The notes under the pieces: generated by a model
Database searches by the model: none
What the model was told of the DNA's origin: nothing
The model's input: only the letters and a program-made list of their open reading frames with translations
Shown: positions 1 through 8,794 of the stretch, in pieces
How the letters are laid out: each line of letters opens with the position of its first letter
Numbering within the stretch: position 1 is the stretch's first letter
Position numbers and translations under genes: made by a program
NCBI GenBank assembly: GCA_002449535.1
Contig: DJWZ01000003.1
Location: 1 to 35,889, forward strand
Direction: 5' to 3'
Length of the DNA stretch: 35,889 bases
Origin: Prevotellaceae bacterium UBA7017
Lineage (GTDB): Bacteria; Bacteroidota; Bacteroidia; Bacteroidales; Bacteroidaceae

Positions 1-2099
1 TTGAAGTAGTCGATTGTCTGCTTTACAGCTGTACGGCAACGATTGTTTGTAGCCTCATCAGGACCTGCCTCGTCCCAAGACCAAGTACAAGTGCCGGCAG
101 GATGGGTTACTACCTTCACTTCATCACCATAAGCTACCTGATATGTCTTATTCATAATGTATGGGCGCATGTAATATACAGTAGCAGAATTAAGTCCTTC
201 TGCAACAAGGATGTAACCATTAAGGTTCCAGGTCTTGGTAGAACGGTTATCGGTAACTACAGGATTATGCTCTGTGCTCCAGCAGACACCGCGCTCCAGA
301 ATATTGCTGCCAGCGAAGTCTGCTCGAAGCATTGCCTTCGTAGCACCTCCGATGAAATCGGGATTTGTATGTGTTACGGCAGGAGCAACACCTGTTCCTT
401 CTGTAGCATTCGCGATATTGAAAGCCAAAGCTGCATTCTGCAGTTTCTTTATTTCTGCTGACAATTCCGCAGATGTGGCATTCTCATTCTGATAGAGGAT
501 ATTCGCCTCATCAATTACAGCCTTAAATTCTGCTGCGCCATTCTTGCCCTCGTCATAAAGAGCTTGCTCAAGAGAAATCTCGTCATAAAGAGCCTGATAT
601 TCTGCTATATTCTCAGCAGCAGCATCCATAGCATTTTCAAGGGCAACTACGACTTTTGCATCATAGGCTTTAGAGCCAGAGGTTATCTCTTTGGCATTAC
701 TGATAGCTGTATTGAGAGCAGACTTTTTGGCAGCACTCATCATGCTTGAAAGCAGGCTTTCTGCATTACCAACGAGACGTCCTAACTCTTCAACCAATGC
801 CGCCTCATCAACATATCCTATCTGGTAAAGGCGGAAATTATCAAGAGCCAGCCAGTTGCCCGTAGCACCTTCGGCATTTACACCAAGATTTACAGAACCT
901 GTTATAACAGTAAACTCTACGGTATAGTCACCAGGAGTATAGATCGGGGTCTGCTGATTGCCGGCAAAGACGTACATTCCTGTATTATTGGTAGCAGGAG
1001 ATGCCTGACTCAAGTTCTGAGCTGCTACGGTAAGACGATACTTTGCATTTGGAAGGCTTACTGTCTGTGAAACAGAAGCATCACCTGCTGCGCCAGGTTT
1101 CTCCACCCACTTCTCCACATAAACGTAGCCAGCTTTCTTGGTGAATTCAGAATTGGTTTGGGTTTTAACATTGCTTGTTATCCATCCATTCGTGCCATCC
1201 TCGAAACTGGGATTTGTAATATAAGAGACCTCCAAAGGATTCTCAGGCGAAACATTCACCTTACGATATTGAGCTATTGCCTCAGTCAGAATGTCCTTTT
1301 GAGCAAAGATCTCGTCAGGAGTAGCAGAAGCATTATCATAAACCTGCTGTGCAGCATCAATAGCAGCCTTTAGAGTGGCTGCCTGATTGCCGCTACCATC
1401 GCCATAGTAGGAATTTGCTGAAGAAATAACGCTTTGTAACTGGGCTTTCTGTTCAGCAGTTATTGTGCTCAAATCGATATCCGTTGCTGTAAGTTTCAGA
1501 TAGTCGATAACAATGTTTGCACTATTGCCAGAGCCATTCGCACCTGCCTGATACCCAATGCGAATCTTGCCTGTGGTTGTCGCATCAAGAGTAAAGGAAA
1601 TCTGATCTACCGTCCAAGCCTTGCTGGGATAACTGGTTACATTAGAGCTGACAGTTGCTCCAGAATTAGGTATCCATGCAAGCATAGACTTACCAGCAGT
1701 AGCAGTATAGCCATTATAGGTAGGAACGGTAAGGGTATATTTACCTGCAGGCAACGTCACGTTCTGAGTATAATAGAACTCCTGAGACCAGCCAGTAGAG
1801 AGGGCAAGACCACCTCCTGCTTCTCCGTCATATCCAGCAGAAGGAACAATACCTCCATTGAACTGTCCAGCAAAACCAAACTCGTAGATACCAGTAATGG
1901 TGTAGTTAACTGTAAAACCCTGCGTCCACCCTGGGATGTCAAGAATCTCCTGTGCCACAGACTTTGTTTGACCAGCAGTATAATTATAACCGCTGTCAAA
2001 AGCATAGTTCTTCAAAAAGAATTTCGTCACATCAGTCTGCGCAACAGCCCACGTCAGCATTGACGCTAACGCGAACATGCTTAGTAATAATCGTTTCAT
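1..2099 (-). CDS. Large secreted multidomain protein, C-terminus cut off by window edge
   Basis: The frame is open from an ATG at 2097-2099 down to base 1, so about 699 codons are present and the end is missing. Residues 1-20 form a signal peptide (MKR, hydrophobic core, AVAQ cleavage site). Behind it come a beta-rich region with a GNSANIVIDYLKL-type end (to about residue 190), a helical FIVAR-like spacer (about 190-250), a second beta-rich region ending in WLALDNFRLYQIG, a second helical spacer, and an FN3-like segment with the Bacteroidetes signature RGVCWST followed by YYMRPYIMN. The last visible residues, RCRTAVKQTIDYF, resemble the start of a putative zinc-metallopeptidase-like domain in some Bacteroidales secreted proteins; this is from memory and the domain itself is outside the window. 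It lies 47 bases behind lepB on the same strand. Substrate and function are unknown; a surface or extracellular glycan/protein-binding role is inferred. Confidence 0.8.
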   Translation of the reverse strand, partial: MKRLLLSMFALASMLTWAVAQTDVTKFFLKNYAFDSGYNYTAGQTKSVAQEILDIPGWTQGFTVNYTITGIYEFGFAGQFNGGIVPSAGYDGEAGGGLALSTGWSQEFYYTQNVTLPAGKYTLTVPTYNGYTATAGKSMLAWIPNSGATVSSNVTSYPSKAWTVDQISFTLDATTTGKIRIGYQAGANGSGNSANIVIDYLKLTATDIDLSTITAEQKAQLQSVISSANSYYGDGSGNQAATLKAAIDAAQQVYDNASATPDEIFAQKDILTEAIAQYRKVNVSPENPLEVSYITNPSFEDGTNGWITSNVKTQTNSEFTKKAGYVYVEKWVEKPGAAGDASVSQTVSLPNAKYRLTVAAQNLSQASPATNNTGMYVFAGNQQTPIYTPGDYTVEFTVITGSVNLGVNAEGATGNWLALDNFRLYQIGYVDEAALVEELGRLVGNAESLLSSMMSAAKKSALNTAISNAKEITSGSKAYDAKVVVALENAMDAAAENIAEYQALYDEISLEQALYDEGKNGAAEFKAVIDEANILYQNENATSAELSAEIKKLQNAALAFNIANATEGTGVAPAVTHTNPDFIGGATKAMLRADFAGSNILERGVCWSTEHNPVVTDNRSTKTWNLNGYILVAEGLNSATVYYMRPYIMNKTYQVAYGDEVKVVTHPAGTCTWSWDEAGPDEATNNRCRTAVKQTIDYF

Positions 2100-2145
2100 A
2101 ACTATTTCTTTTTTATTTAATAGATAATTAGGTCGCTAAGCGTTT

Positions 2146-3588
2146 TTATTTTATATTGTCAACAAACCGGAATAAGCGATTCCACCTGATTCCCTCAAAT
2201 CCGGAACGATCTGGGTCGCTGGACCACCATATAAGAATAGGCTTACCAACGATATGGTCTTCAGGAACAAAGCCCCAATAACGTGAGTCTGCAGAATTGT
2301 GGCGATTGTCACCCTGCATCCAATAGTAATCCATCTTGAATGTGTATTCCGTTGCTTCCTTACCGTTGATGAGAATCTTTCCAGCTTCACTAACCTGAAG
2401 GTCATTACCCTCATAAACACGAATCGGACGCTCATAGATAGGGAGGTTCTCGAGTGTCAACTTTACAGATTTTCCCTTTTGAGGTATCCATACCGGACCA
2501 TAATTATCCCGAGTCCATCCATATCTTGCATTCAGAGGATATATGTCGCCTACAATTCTATCGTTATTGATTCGTATTGAAGCAACAATATCTTTCCGAG
2601 CCTTAAGCTTATTATAAGCCCTTTGTGTCAGAGGCATACAGCCTTGCTGATTGAGCTGGGTTAGGTCTTCTTGAGAAATGCCAAGGTCTTTTATAAGATC
2701 TTCCGGTATCATTTCCTTCAGCTTTATATAATATGTATATTGCACATTATCCGGCTCCTTGTTAGGCTTGCCATCCAGATATACTACACGGTTCTTTATC
2801 TGGAGGGTTTGTCCTGGAAGACCTACGCATCGTTTTACATAGTTCTCTCGACGGTCTGCCGGACGAGCTATAAGTTTTCCGTATTCATTCGGATTATTCA
2901 AGATATACTGCCTTCCTGCTGCGTAAGCCATACGGTAGTACTGACGCAGAAGCATTGGTGACAGAGAATCCAAGTTAGCCTCTACCCCACTCTCATGAAG
3001 AATCTGCTGACCATAGGCATATACCATCTGATAATAATCATTAGGCTGCCATCGTGGTTCAGAAACTACAGTATCTCCCGCAGGATAGTTGAAGACAACG
3101 ATATCATTAAGCTGCACCTTTCCCAAACCAGGAGCACGGCGATAGTCCCATTGAGGCCATTCTATATAACTCTTAATCTCGCCTACCGGCAACGTATGCT
3201 GAGTCAATGGCATCGTCAATGGTGTCTGTGGAATACGAGGACCATAGCTTACCTTTGATACAAAAAGATAATCTCCCGTCAACAATGACTTCTCAAGGGA
3301 ACTGGAAGGAATGACATAGTTCTGGAAGAAAAACAGATTGATGAAATATACCGCCACAAGGGCAAAGACGATAGCATCTACCCATGACATCACCATTCTC
3401 ATGGGGTTGTCAAGATCTTTCCACCAATCCCACCTGATTTTCTTGCTTATATACGCATCATATATAAACGGTATGACGATAAGTCCCAAGAGACTCTTCA
3501 GCCACCAAAGAAACAAGAGATAAAGCACAAGGACTACTACAAATTTCGTCCATTGCAACTTCATATTTACTTTTGTCTTTACTTTCAT
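2146..3588 (-). CDS. lepB: Signal peptidase I
   Basis: Membrane serine peptidase that removes signal peptides from exported proteins (family S26). Two hydrophobic segments are visible near the N-terminus (about residues 16-45 and 70-90), and the catalytic part then faces the periplasm. The Ser box reads IPSSSLEKSLLTGD with the likely nucleophile Ser97 (aligned with PSGSM of E. coli). The general-base Lys is in NYVKRCVGLPGQ (Lys252), and the GDNRHNSADSRYWG box lies near the C-terminus. At 480 residues it is longer than the E. coli enzyme (324), with the extra length between the Ser and Lys boxes and before the GDNRHNS box, as is usual in Bacteroidetes. A second Met at residue 9 is an alternative start. 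It sits 38 bases downstream of dapB and is probably cotranscribed with it. Confidence 0.95.
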   Translation of the reverse strand: MKVKTKVNMKLQWTKFVVVLVLYLLFLWWLKSLLGLIVIPFIYDAYISKKIRWDWWKDLDNPMRMVMSWVDAIVFALVAVYFINLFFFQNYVIPSSSLEKSLLTGDYLFVSKVSYGPRIPQTPLTMPLTQHTLPVGEIKSYIEWPQWDYRRAPGLGKVQLNDIVVFNYPAGDTVVSEPRWQPNDYYQMVYAYGQQILHESGVEANLDSLSPMLLRQYYRMAYAAGRQYILNNPNEYGKLIARPADRRENYVKRCVGLPGQTLQIKNRVVYLDGKPNKEPDNVQYTYYIKLKEMIPEDLIKDLGISQEDLTQLNQQGCMPLTQRAYNKLKARKDIVASIRINNDRIVGDIYPLNARYGWTRDNYGPVWIPQKGKSVKLTLENLPIYERPIRVYEGNDLQVSEAGKILINGKEATEYTFKMDYYWMQGDNRHNSADSRYWGFVPEDHIVGKPILIWWSSDPDRSGFEGIRWNRLFRFVDNIK

Positions 3589-3626
3589 TAACTTCGTTAA
3601 GGATGCTACGTCATGAGCATCATTTA

Positions 3627-4343
3627 TTAGAATTTAAACATGTCATCGATAGTAAGCAAGCCAGTATGTTCTGCAGTATATTCTGCAGCAAGAACAGCTC
3701 CGAGGGCAAAACCCTGACGGGAATGTGCATCATGTGTTATAGTGATGACATCGGCCGGCGAGTCATAACTGATACTATGTATTCCAGGAACCTCTCCACG
3801 ACGGATATCGTCAATGCGGAGGACATCAGCAGAAGTCTCATGCAAAGCCCATCTCTTTTTGCGGTCCAGACGTTCTACAATCTGTTCTGCTAATGTTATA
3901 GCTGTGCCGGAAGGAGCATCCAACTTATGAACATGATGGGTCTCAACCATATTTACGTCATACTGAGGAAAACCATTCATTATCTTTGCCAAATACTTGT
4001 TGACAGCAGAGAAAATGGCAACTCCGACGCTGAAATTACTTGCCCAAAACAATGTCTTACCACCTTCAGAACATGCCTTACGAACATCATCACCATGATC
4101 TTTAAGCCACGCAGTTGTTCCACTAACGACCTTTACGCCTGCAGCCCAAGCCTTTAGGTAATTGCCATAGGCAACAGCAGGATTTGTAAATTCTATTGCT
4201 ACATCAGCAGAAGCAAAAGCAGGGCTTTCAAAATCCTGCTGATTGTCGATATCTATGATACTAACGATTTCATGGCCTCGTGAGAGAGCTATCTGCTCTA
4301 TCATCTTGCCCATCTTGCCATATCCTATTAATGCTATTTTCAT
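3627..4343 (-). CDS. dapB: 4-hydroxy-tetrahydrodipicolinate reductase
   Basis: Cytoplasmic NAD(P)H-dependent reductase of the diaminopimelate/lysine pathway, which feeds peptidoglycan and lysine synthesis. The N-terminal Rossmann motif GYGKMGKMI is at residues 7-15, SGTTAW follows at about 74-79, and the family signature THHVHKLDAPSGTA is at about 135-148, with His136 and Lys140 aligned to the catalytic pair of E. coli DapB. The 238-residue length is a little shorter than the E. coli protein (273) but fits Bacteroidetes homologues. It is 11 bases downstream of rnc and 38 bases upstream of lepB, so one transcript from acpP to lepB is likely. Confidence 0.95.
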   Translation of the reverse strand: MKIALIGYGKMGKMIEQIALSRGHEIVSIIDIDNQQDFESPAFASADVAIEFTNPAVAYGNYLKAWAAGVKVVSGTTAWLKDHGDDVRKACSEGGKTLFWASNFSVGVAIFSAVNKYLAKIMNGFPQYDVNMVETHHVHKLDAPSGTAITLAEQIVERLDRKKRWALHETSADVLRIDDIRRGEVPGIHSISYDSPADVITITHDAHSRQGFALGAVLAAEYTAEHTGLLTIDDMFKF

Positions 4344-4354
4344 ATTTGACTATA

Positions 4355-5332
4355 CTAAATTACTCCTTCTTTTTCTGAATATGCAGCTGCCTCAGCCGCT
4401 GCTATAATATCTTCACGACTCAATTCCTTTGCCGACACATCATCAAGAGACAATTCGTCTATTGCCTGTTCTGCGGCAATCACCTTCATAAAGGATTCTA
4501 TTCCCACATTTTTTCCTTCCTCTGTTTCGCTCCCTTGCTGTTCTAACTGCACTACGAGAATCTTATCTGCAAAAGCCTTGTCCGCTCTCAGCTTATTAAG
4601 TGTTTTTTCACTCGCCATCTGCTGAGCTTCCTTCTTTGAATAGCCTTCTCCCTCAAGACAGACAATGCCATTGAGTACCACAGCATAATCAAATATTGGC
4701 GAGCCATTCTCGTCCTGCCTTTGTGAAACCATTCTATACTCTAACTGCACCTTATTCTTTTGAGACCATTCCAGTAACTTGGACTTAAAATTCATCTCTT
4801 TATAAGCTATCTTGTCAGCATTAAGATATTCGCCCATAACACGTTTATTCCAGAATGTCATGCATGCATCATAGCCACGATCAAGATAAAGAGCTCCTAC
4901 AAGAGCCTCGAAGGCATTTCCACCAATGTAGCTGTTATGCTGTATAGAGCGACCACTTACCATGATGAGTTTTGTTATTCCCATCTGCTGCGCCAAGCGA
5001 CCCAACGTTTCACGTTGTACCAGTTTTGAACGTGTATTAGTAAGGAATCCTTCGGGTTTTCCTTTATAACGCCTATATACAAGGTCTCCTACCACCGCAT
5101 CAAGTATAGCATCGCCCAAGAACTCCAACCTCTCGTTGCTTATCCGTTTACCGAGACGCTTTGTCTTGGGATTGATGTCACGATGCCCAAGACTCTTATG
5201 CATTAGGGCTACCTTGTAATATTGTATGTTTCTTGGCCATACGCCAAGTATTTTATATAAAGCAGTATAAAGTTCCTTTTCTTTACGAGACAAGAAAAGG
5301 AACCTTACACTATTAACTATTTTAGCCAGCAT
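4355..5332 (-). CDS. rnc: Ribonuclease III
   Basis: Endonuclease that cuts double-stranded RNA, acting in rRNA and mRNA maturation. The RNase III signature NERLEFLGDAILD is at residues 66-78 (Glu70 and Asp74 match catalytic acidic positions). The second acidic motif reads GGNAFEALVGALYLD, where Glu142 is kept but the position three before it is Asn139 rather than the Asp of E. coli (Asp114). A double-stranded RNA-binding domain spans about 181-248 (MNFKSKLLEW to KKEAQQMASEKTL). An extra acidic, alanine-rich tail of roughly 70 residues follows, making the protein 325 residues against 226 in E. coli. The ATG overlaps the end of fabF by 11 bases, which suggests translational coupling. Confidence 0.95.
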   Translation of the reverse strand: MLAKIVNSVRFLFLSRKEKELYTALYKILGVWPRNIQYYKVALMHKSLGHRDINPKTKRLGKRISNERLEFLGDAILDAVVGDLVYRRYKGKPEGFLTNTRSKLVQRETLGRLAQQMGITKLIMVSGRSIQHNSYIGGNAFEALVGALYLDRGYDACMTFWNKRVMGEYLNADKIAYKEMNFKSKLLEWSQKNKVQLEYRMVSQRQDENGSPIFDYAVVLNGIVCLEGEGYSKKEAQQMASEKTLNKLRADKAFADKILVVQLEQQGSETEEGKNVGIESFMKVIAAEQAIDELSLDDVSAKELSREDIIAAAEAAAYSEKEGVI

Positions 5333-6581
5333 ACTTCTTGAATATCACACAGGCATTATGTCCTCCGAAGCCAAAAGTATTACTGAGGGCAGCACGTACA
5401 GTACGCTTCTGAGCCTTGTTGAATGTGAAGTTCATCTTATAATCTATCTCTGGGTCCTCGTCACCGTCCTCATGATTGATAGTAGGAGGAACGATATCCT
5501 CTTGGACAGCTTTAACGCACGCCATTGCCTCAATAGCACCGGCAGCACCAAGCAGGTGACCTGTCATAGACTTTGTGGATGAAATATTCAACTTATATGC
5601 CCAGTCACCAAATAGATCCTTGATGGCTTTTGCTTCGGAAATATCGCCAACCGGTGTAGATGTTCCATGAACATTGATATAGTCGATATCTTCTGGGTTC
5701 ATCTCTGCATCCTTCAGTGCTTCTGACATTACCAACTTAGCACCAAGTCCTTCTGGGTGAGAAGCGGTAATATGGTATGCATCAGCACTCAGACCTGCAC
5801 CAACCATCTCGCAATATATCTTTGCGCCACGAGCTTTTGCATGTTCTAATTCCTCAAGAATGAGACAAGAAGCACCTTCACCCATAACAAAGCCATCACG
5901 GCTTGCAGAGAATGGACGACTTGCCTTCTGTGGCTCATCATTTCTGGTAGAAACAGCATGCATTGAACAGAAACCACCAAGTCCTGGATCTGTAATCACA
6001 GCCTCAGCACCACCACTTACAATAACATTTGCCTTACCAAGACGAATGAGGTTGAAAGCATCAGCCAAAGCATTTGAAGAAGAAGCACATGCACTTGTGG
6101 TTGCATAGTTAGGTCCGTGAAAACCATATTTAATAGAGATTTGACCAGGAGCAATATCACCAATCATCTTAGGGATAAAGAAAGGTCCAAACTTTGGGGC
6201 ATCCCTATGTTCTGTATAATACTCCAGTTCCTCCTGCATGGTACGCAGTCCGCCAATACCTACACCAAAGATAACACCTATTCTGTCTTTGTCAACAGTA
6301 TCAAGGTTCATGGCAGAGTCCTCTATAGCCATTGCAGCTGAAGCCATCGCAAACTGGCAGAACTTGTCCATTTTACGCACCTCCTTGCGGTCAATCCATA
6401 CGGAAGGGTCAAAGTTTTTCACCTCACAGGCAAATGTTGTCTTATAGCGCGAAGCATCAAACTGTTTGATTGTATCAGCACCACTGACACCTGCAAGCAT
6501 GTTTTTCCATGTCTCCTCTGCTGTAAGACCAAGGGGAGTAACAGCACCAAGACCTGTTACAACAACTCTTTTTAATTCCAT
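5322..6581 (-). CDS. fabF: 3-oxoacyl-[acyl-carrier-protein] synthase II
   Basis: Condensing enzyme of type II fatty acid synthesis that extends acyl-ACP with malonyl-ACP. The thiolase-fold catalytic triad is complete: Cys165 in TTSACASSSNAL, His305 in NVHGTSTPVGD and His342 in STKSMTGHLLGAAGA. The glycine-rich end NTFGFGGHNACVIF is present. Length 419 residues is normal. It lies downstream of acpP, its carrier protein, with an intergenic hairpin between them, and overlaps rnc. The acpP-fabF-rnc order is a common bacterial arrangement. Confidence 0.97.
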   Translation of the reverse strand: MELKRVVVTGLGAVTPLGLTAEETWKNMLAGVSGADTIKQFDASRYKTTFACEVKNFDPSVWIDRKEVRKMDKFCQFAMASAAMAIEDSAMNLDTVDKDRIGVIFGVGIGGLRTMQEELEYYTEHRDAPKFGPFFIPKMIGDIAPGQISIKYGFHGPNYATTSACASSSNALADAFNLIRLGKANVIVSGGAEAVITDPGLGGFCSMHAVSTRNDEPQKASRPFSASRDGFVMGEGASCLILEELEHAKARGAKIYCEMVGAGLSADAYHITASHPEGLGAKLVMSEALKDAEMNPEDIDYINVHGTSTPVGDISEAKAIKDLFGDWAYKLNISSTKSMTGHLLGAAGAIEAMACVKAVQEDIVPPTINHEDGDEDPEIDYKMNFTFNKAQKRTVRAALSNTFGFGGHNACVIFKKYAG

Positions 6582-6604
6582 ACTCTATCTTTTTAAATAA
6601 AATA

Positions 6605-6640
6605 AGGTGATGGTTGGATTATTCTCTCCTACCATCACCT
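6605..6640 (-). other. Strong intergenic hairpin between acpP and fabF
   Basis: A 10-base inverted repeat (AGGTGATGGT at 6605-6614 against ACCATCACCT at 6631-6640) is extended after one A-A mismatch by GGA/TCC, leaving an 8-base loop. Read in the direction of transcription it follows the acpP stop by about 29 bases and is followed by an AT-rich stretch before the fabF ATG. It could be a partial terminator or an RNA-processing or stabilising element that keeps acpP mRNA above fabF; the role is inferred. Confidence 0.6.
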
Positions 6641-6669
6641 GTGTATAATTCTGCTGACCAAGCAGGTTT

Positions 6670-6906
6670 TTACTTGCCAGCGTTCTCTATGTAAGCAATA
6701 GCGTCGCCTACAGTCTGGATTTTCTCTGCGTCAGAATCAGGAATTGTTACACCAAATTCTTTCTCAAGTTCCATGATGAGTTCTACAGTGTCAAGAGAGT
6801 CAGCGCCCAAGTCATTTGTAAAACTTGCCTCTGGCTTTACTTCTGCTGCGTCAACACCAAGTTTGTCAACGATAATGCTTACTACTTTAGATTCAATTTC
6901 AGACAT
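6670..6906 (-). CDS. acpP: Acyl carrier protein
   Basis: Small acidic cytoplasmic carrier that holds growing acyl chains on 4'-phosphopantetheine. The attachment motif GADSLDTVEL is at residues 34-43, with Ser37 as the modified residue. The 78-residue length and acidic helices II-III (MELEKEFGVTIPDSDAEKI) are typical. It is the first gene of the fabF-rnc-dapB-lepB block and has a well-matched promoter about 87 bases upstream. Confidence 0.98.
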   Translation of the reverse strand: MSEIESKVVSIIVDKLGVDAAEVKPEASFTNDLGADSLDTVELIMELEKEFGVTIPDSDAEKIQTVGDAIAYIENAGK

Positions 6907-6992
6907 AATTCTTAATTTTTAGTTTATAAAATGGATTGTCTAATCGTTTTATTCCCCTATATAAAAAGGGATATTTTTATTTAAATCGGACG

Positions 6993-7024
6993 CAAAGGTA
7001 CTTATTTTCTGTGAAATACACAAA
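6993..7024 (-). promoter_or_regulatory. Bacteroidetes-type promoter for acpP operon
   Basis: On the minus strand TTTG (7021-7024) is followed after exactly 20 bases by TACCTTTG (6993-7000). This matches the TTTG-N19-21-TAnnTTTG promoter of the Bacteroidetes primary sigma factor. The predicted start near 6989 leaves a leader of roughly 83 bases before acpP. Confidence 0.85.
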
Positions 7025-7049
7025 TATTTTTGAGAAAAAGTGCCTTTGT

Positions 7050-7078
7050 CATGCACAAACCCCTATACTTTGTGCATG
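7050..7078 (-). terminator. Hairpin behind the S41 peptidase gene
   Basis: A perfect 10-base inverted repeat (CATGCACAAA at 7050-7059, TTTGTGCATG at 7069-7078) with a 9-base loop begins 4 bases after the stop codon of the peptidase gene. A short T run (CTTTTTC) follows about 10 bases later in the direction of transcription. It is placed to end that transcript before the acpP promoter. Confidence 0.65.
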
Positions 7079-7081
7079 TAA

Positions 7082-8692
7082 TTAATTTTCATCAATTTTC
7101 TTCAGAGCGCATTTTATGAATTCACTTTCCTCATTATATATACGGAAATATTCATTGATAGACCATAAGTCACGGGCTATAAGCGCTTTAAGGTTTCGAC
7201 GCAAAGTTTTAATTGTCTGTGCCTTTTCTGCATCATCCTTTGGTTTTACGCCCTGCTTCTCACCTTCCGCAAAAATGTCGTTAATGAAACTTTGTGGAAC
7301 TTCGTATTCCTTTTCGAAAGCTATAAATCCCGGAGTTTTTTCTCCGTTATCAGTTGTAGCTTCCTTACCATACTTCTTTATGAGCGACTTGCGGTTTTTC
7401 TCTGCAAAGCGAAGATTTGCATTTATTATAACCGATTTTGCAGCCAACTCACGATGATACTTGGTATATATTGTTGTGTCCAGTGGAATGAAATAATCTG
7501 GCATTACGCCGCCACCACCATACACAATACGATGTTTCTTTAATGTCTCAAATTTCAAGGAGTCAGCGAAATGTATTGAATCGGCATTGGTCAATTCTCC
7601 ATGCTTATATCGCTTCTCGACATCCATATAATAGTCTTTCTTATCCCCTTTCACATAAGGCTTCTGAATACAACGACCTGATGGGGTATAGTAATGAGCA
7701 ATTGTAAGACGTATCATACTGCCATCAGGGAGGTCTATTGGTCTCTGAACCAATCCTTTGCCAAAGGTGCGACGACCTATAATGGTACCCCTGTCCTGGT
7801 CTTGAATAGCACCGGAGACGATTTCTGCAGCAGAAGCGGTAAATTCATTTACCAGAACAACAACTTTTCCCTGACGGAAGATTCCATTACCACGAGCCCT
7901 ATATTCTTGGCGTTTTGAGGTCCTTCCTTCGGTATATACAAGGAGGTCATGTTGCTCCAGCAGCTCATTGAGCACCTGAACAGCAGCTTGAAGATATCCT
8001 CCACCATTATCTTGCAAATCCAAGATAAGATTTTGCATTCCAGCACTCTGCATCTTTTTGATTGCATCTGTGACTTCTGTTGGTGTAGTTGCTCCAAAAG
8101 AAGATAAACGGATATATCCTACTCCTGGTCTAATCATATAAGATGCTTCTACAGTATTAAGAGGAATCTTGTCACGAGTAACAACAAAGGTAAGAAGATC
8201 CTTGATACCAGAACGCTTAACACCAATTTTTACTTTGGTTCCCTTAGGTCCACGAAGGCGTCTCATTATCTCTTCCTTCGTCATCTTCACACCTGCAATG
8301 GCAGTGTCATTGACGGTAACAAAACGGTCTCCAGCAATAATACCAGCCTTTTCAGAAGGACCATCGTTTATTGTCTGAACAACAAGCAAAGTGTCTTCAA
8401 GAACATTGAACTGTACTCCAACGCCCTCAAATCCTCCTTGCAATGGTTCATTGAAGGATTTTACCTCCTTTGGCGTGAAATACGTGGAATGTGGATCCAA
8501 TTTCTCGAGCATGCCGCGAATGGCATCTTCCGTAAGCTTCTTATTATCAACACTATCTACATAAAGATTTGATATTGCCATCTGGGCTATTGCCAGTTTA
8601 CGTAATGGTGAATTCTCGCCAAGAGTAGTCGTTTTTTGTGCTAAAACAGAACTCGCAATAGCACAAGCAAAAAGTAATAAATATTTTTTCAT
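7082..8692 (-). CDS. S41 family C-terminal processing peptidase with PDZ domain
   Basis: Exported serine protease of the Prc/CtpA family that trims or degrades envelope proteins. Residues 1-19 are a signal peptide ending in SSVLAQ. A PDZ domain covers about 90-170 (GGFEGVGVQF to RRLRGPKG). The protease core follows, with RLSSFG and LDLQDNGGGYL, then the nucleophile Ser287 in NEFTASAAEI and the general base Lys312 in GRRTFGKGLVQ; the 25-residue Ser-Lys spacing equals that of the family. The 536-residue length includes a C-terminal helical extension that is common in Bacteroidetes homologues. The gene is monocistronic by its own promoter and downstream hairpin, and its ATG is only 4 bases from the -7 box, so the message may be leaderless. 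Confidence 0.93.
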   Translation of the reverse strand: MKKYLLLFACAIASSVLAQKTTTLGENSPLRKLAIAQMAISNLYVDSVDNKKLTEDAIRGMLEKLDPHSTYFTPKEVKSFNEPLQGGFEGVGVQFNVLEDTLLVVQTINDGPSEKAGIIAGDRFVTVNDTAIAGVKMTKEEIMRRLRGPKGTKVKIGVKRSGIKDLLTFVVTRDKIPLNTVEASYMIRPGVGYIRLSSFGATTPTEVTDAIKKMQSAGMQNLILDLQDNGGGYLQAAVQVLNELLEQHDLLVYTEGRTSKRQEYRARGNGIFRQGKVVVLVNEFTASAAEIVSGAIQDQDRGTIIGRRTFGKGLVQRPIDLPDGSMIRLTIAHYYTPSGRCIQKPYVKGDKKDYYMDVEKRYKHGELTNADSIHFADSLKFETLKKHRIVYGGGGVMPDYFIPLDTTIYTKYHRELAAKSVIINANLRFAEKNRKSLIKKYGKEATTDNGEKTPGFIAFEKEYEVPQSFINDIFAEGEKQGVKPKDDAEKAQTIKTLRRNLKALIARDLWSINEYFRIYNEESEFIKCALKKIDEN

Positions 8693-8696
8693 GCCG

Positions 8697-8728
8697 CAAA
8701 AGTAGTGATTTTATACTAAACATGCAAA
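8697..8728 (-). promoter_or_regulatory. Promoter for the S41 peptidase gene
   Basis: Minus strand TTTG (8725-8728), 20-base spacer, TACTTTTG (8697-8704), a full match to TAnnTTTG. The start codon begins at 8692, leaving almost no 5' leader. Confidence 0.8.
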
Positions 8729-8742
8729 TTTTTCTTCTTTTT

Positions 8743-8774
8743 CTTGCATTTTCCATAACTTAATTGTACCTTTG
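8743..8774 (+). promoter_or_regulatory. Promoter for the deaminase-suf run
   Basis: TACCTTTG at 8767-8774 is a full -7 match; 20 bases upstream is CTTG (8743-8746), one base off TTTG. The ATG at 8795 lies about 17 bases behind the predicted start. It is back to back with the peptidase promoter. Confidence 0.75.
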
Positions 8775-8794
8775 CAGCCTATAAATAAGCCCCT

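Noticed and set aside
102..1373. Several plus-strand ORFs of 60-120 codons opposite the first gene
   Set aside because: They lie antisense to a long, clearly coding minus-strand frame and have no recognisable domains.
1757..2005. 82-codon minus-strand ORF
   Set aside because: It is another frame of the large secreted protein gene, whose own frame is open throughout.
2134..2142. CGCTAAGCG followed by T run as a terminator
   Set aside because: Only a 4-base stem, and the T run is on the plus strand where no gene ends.
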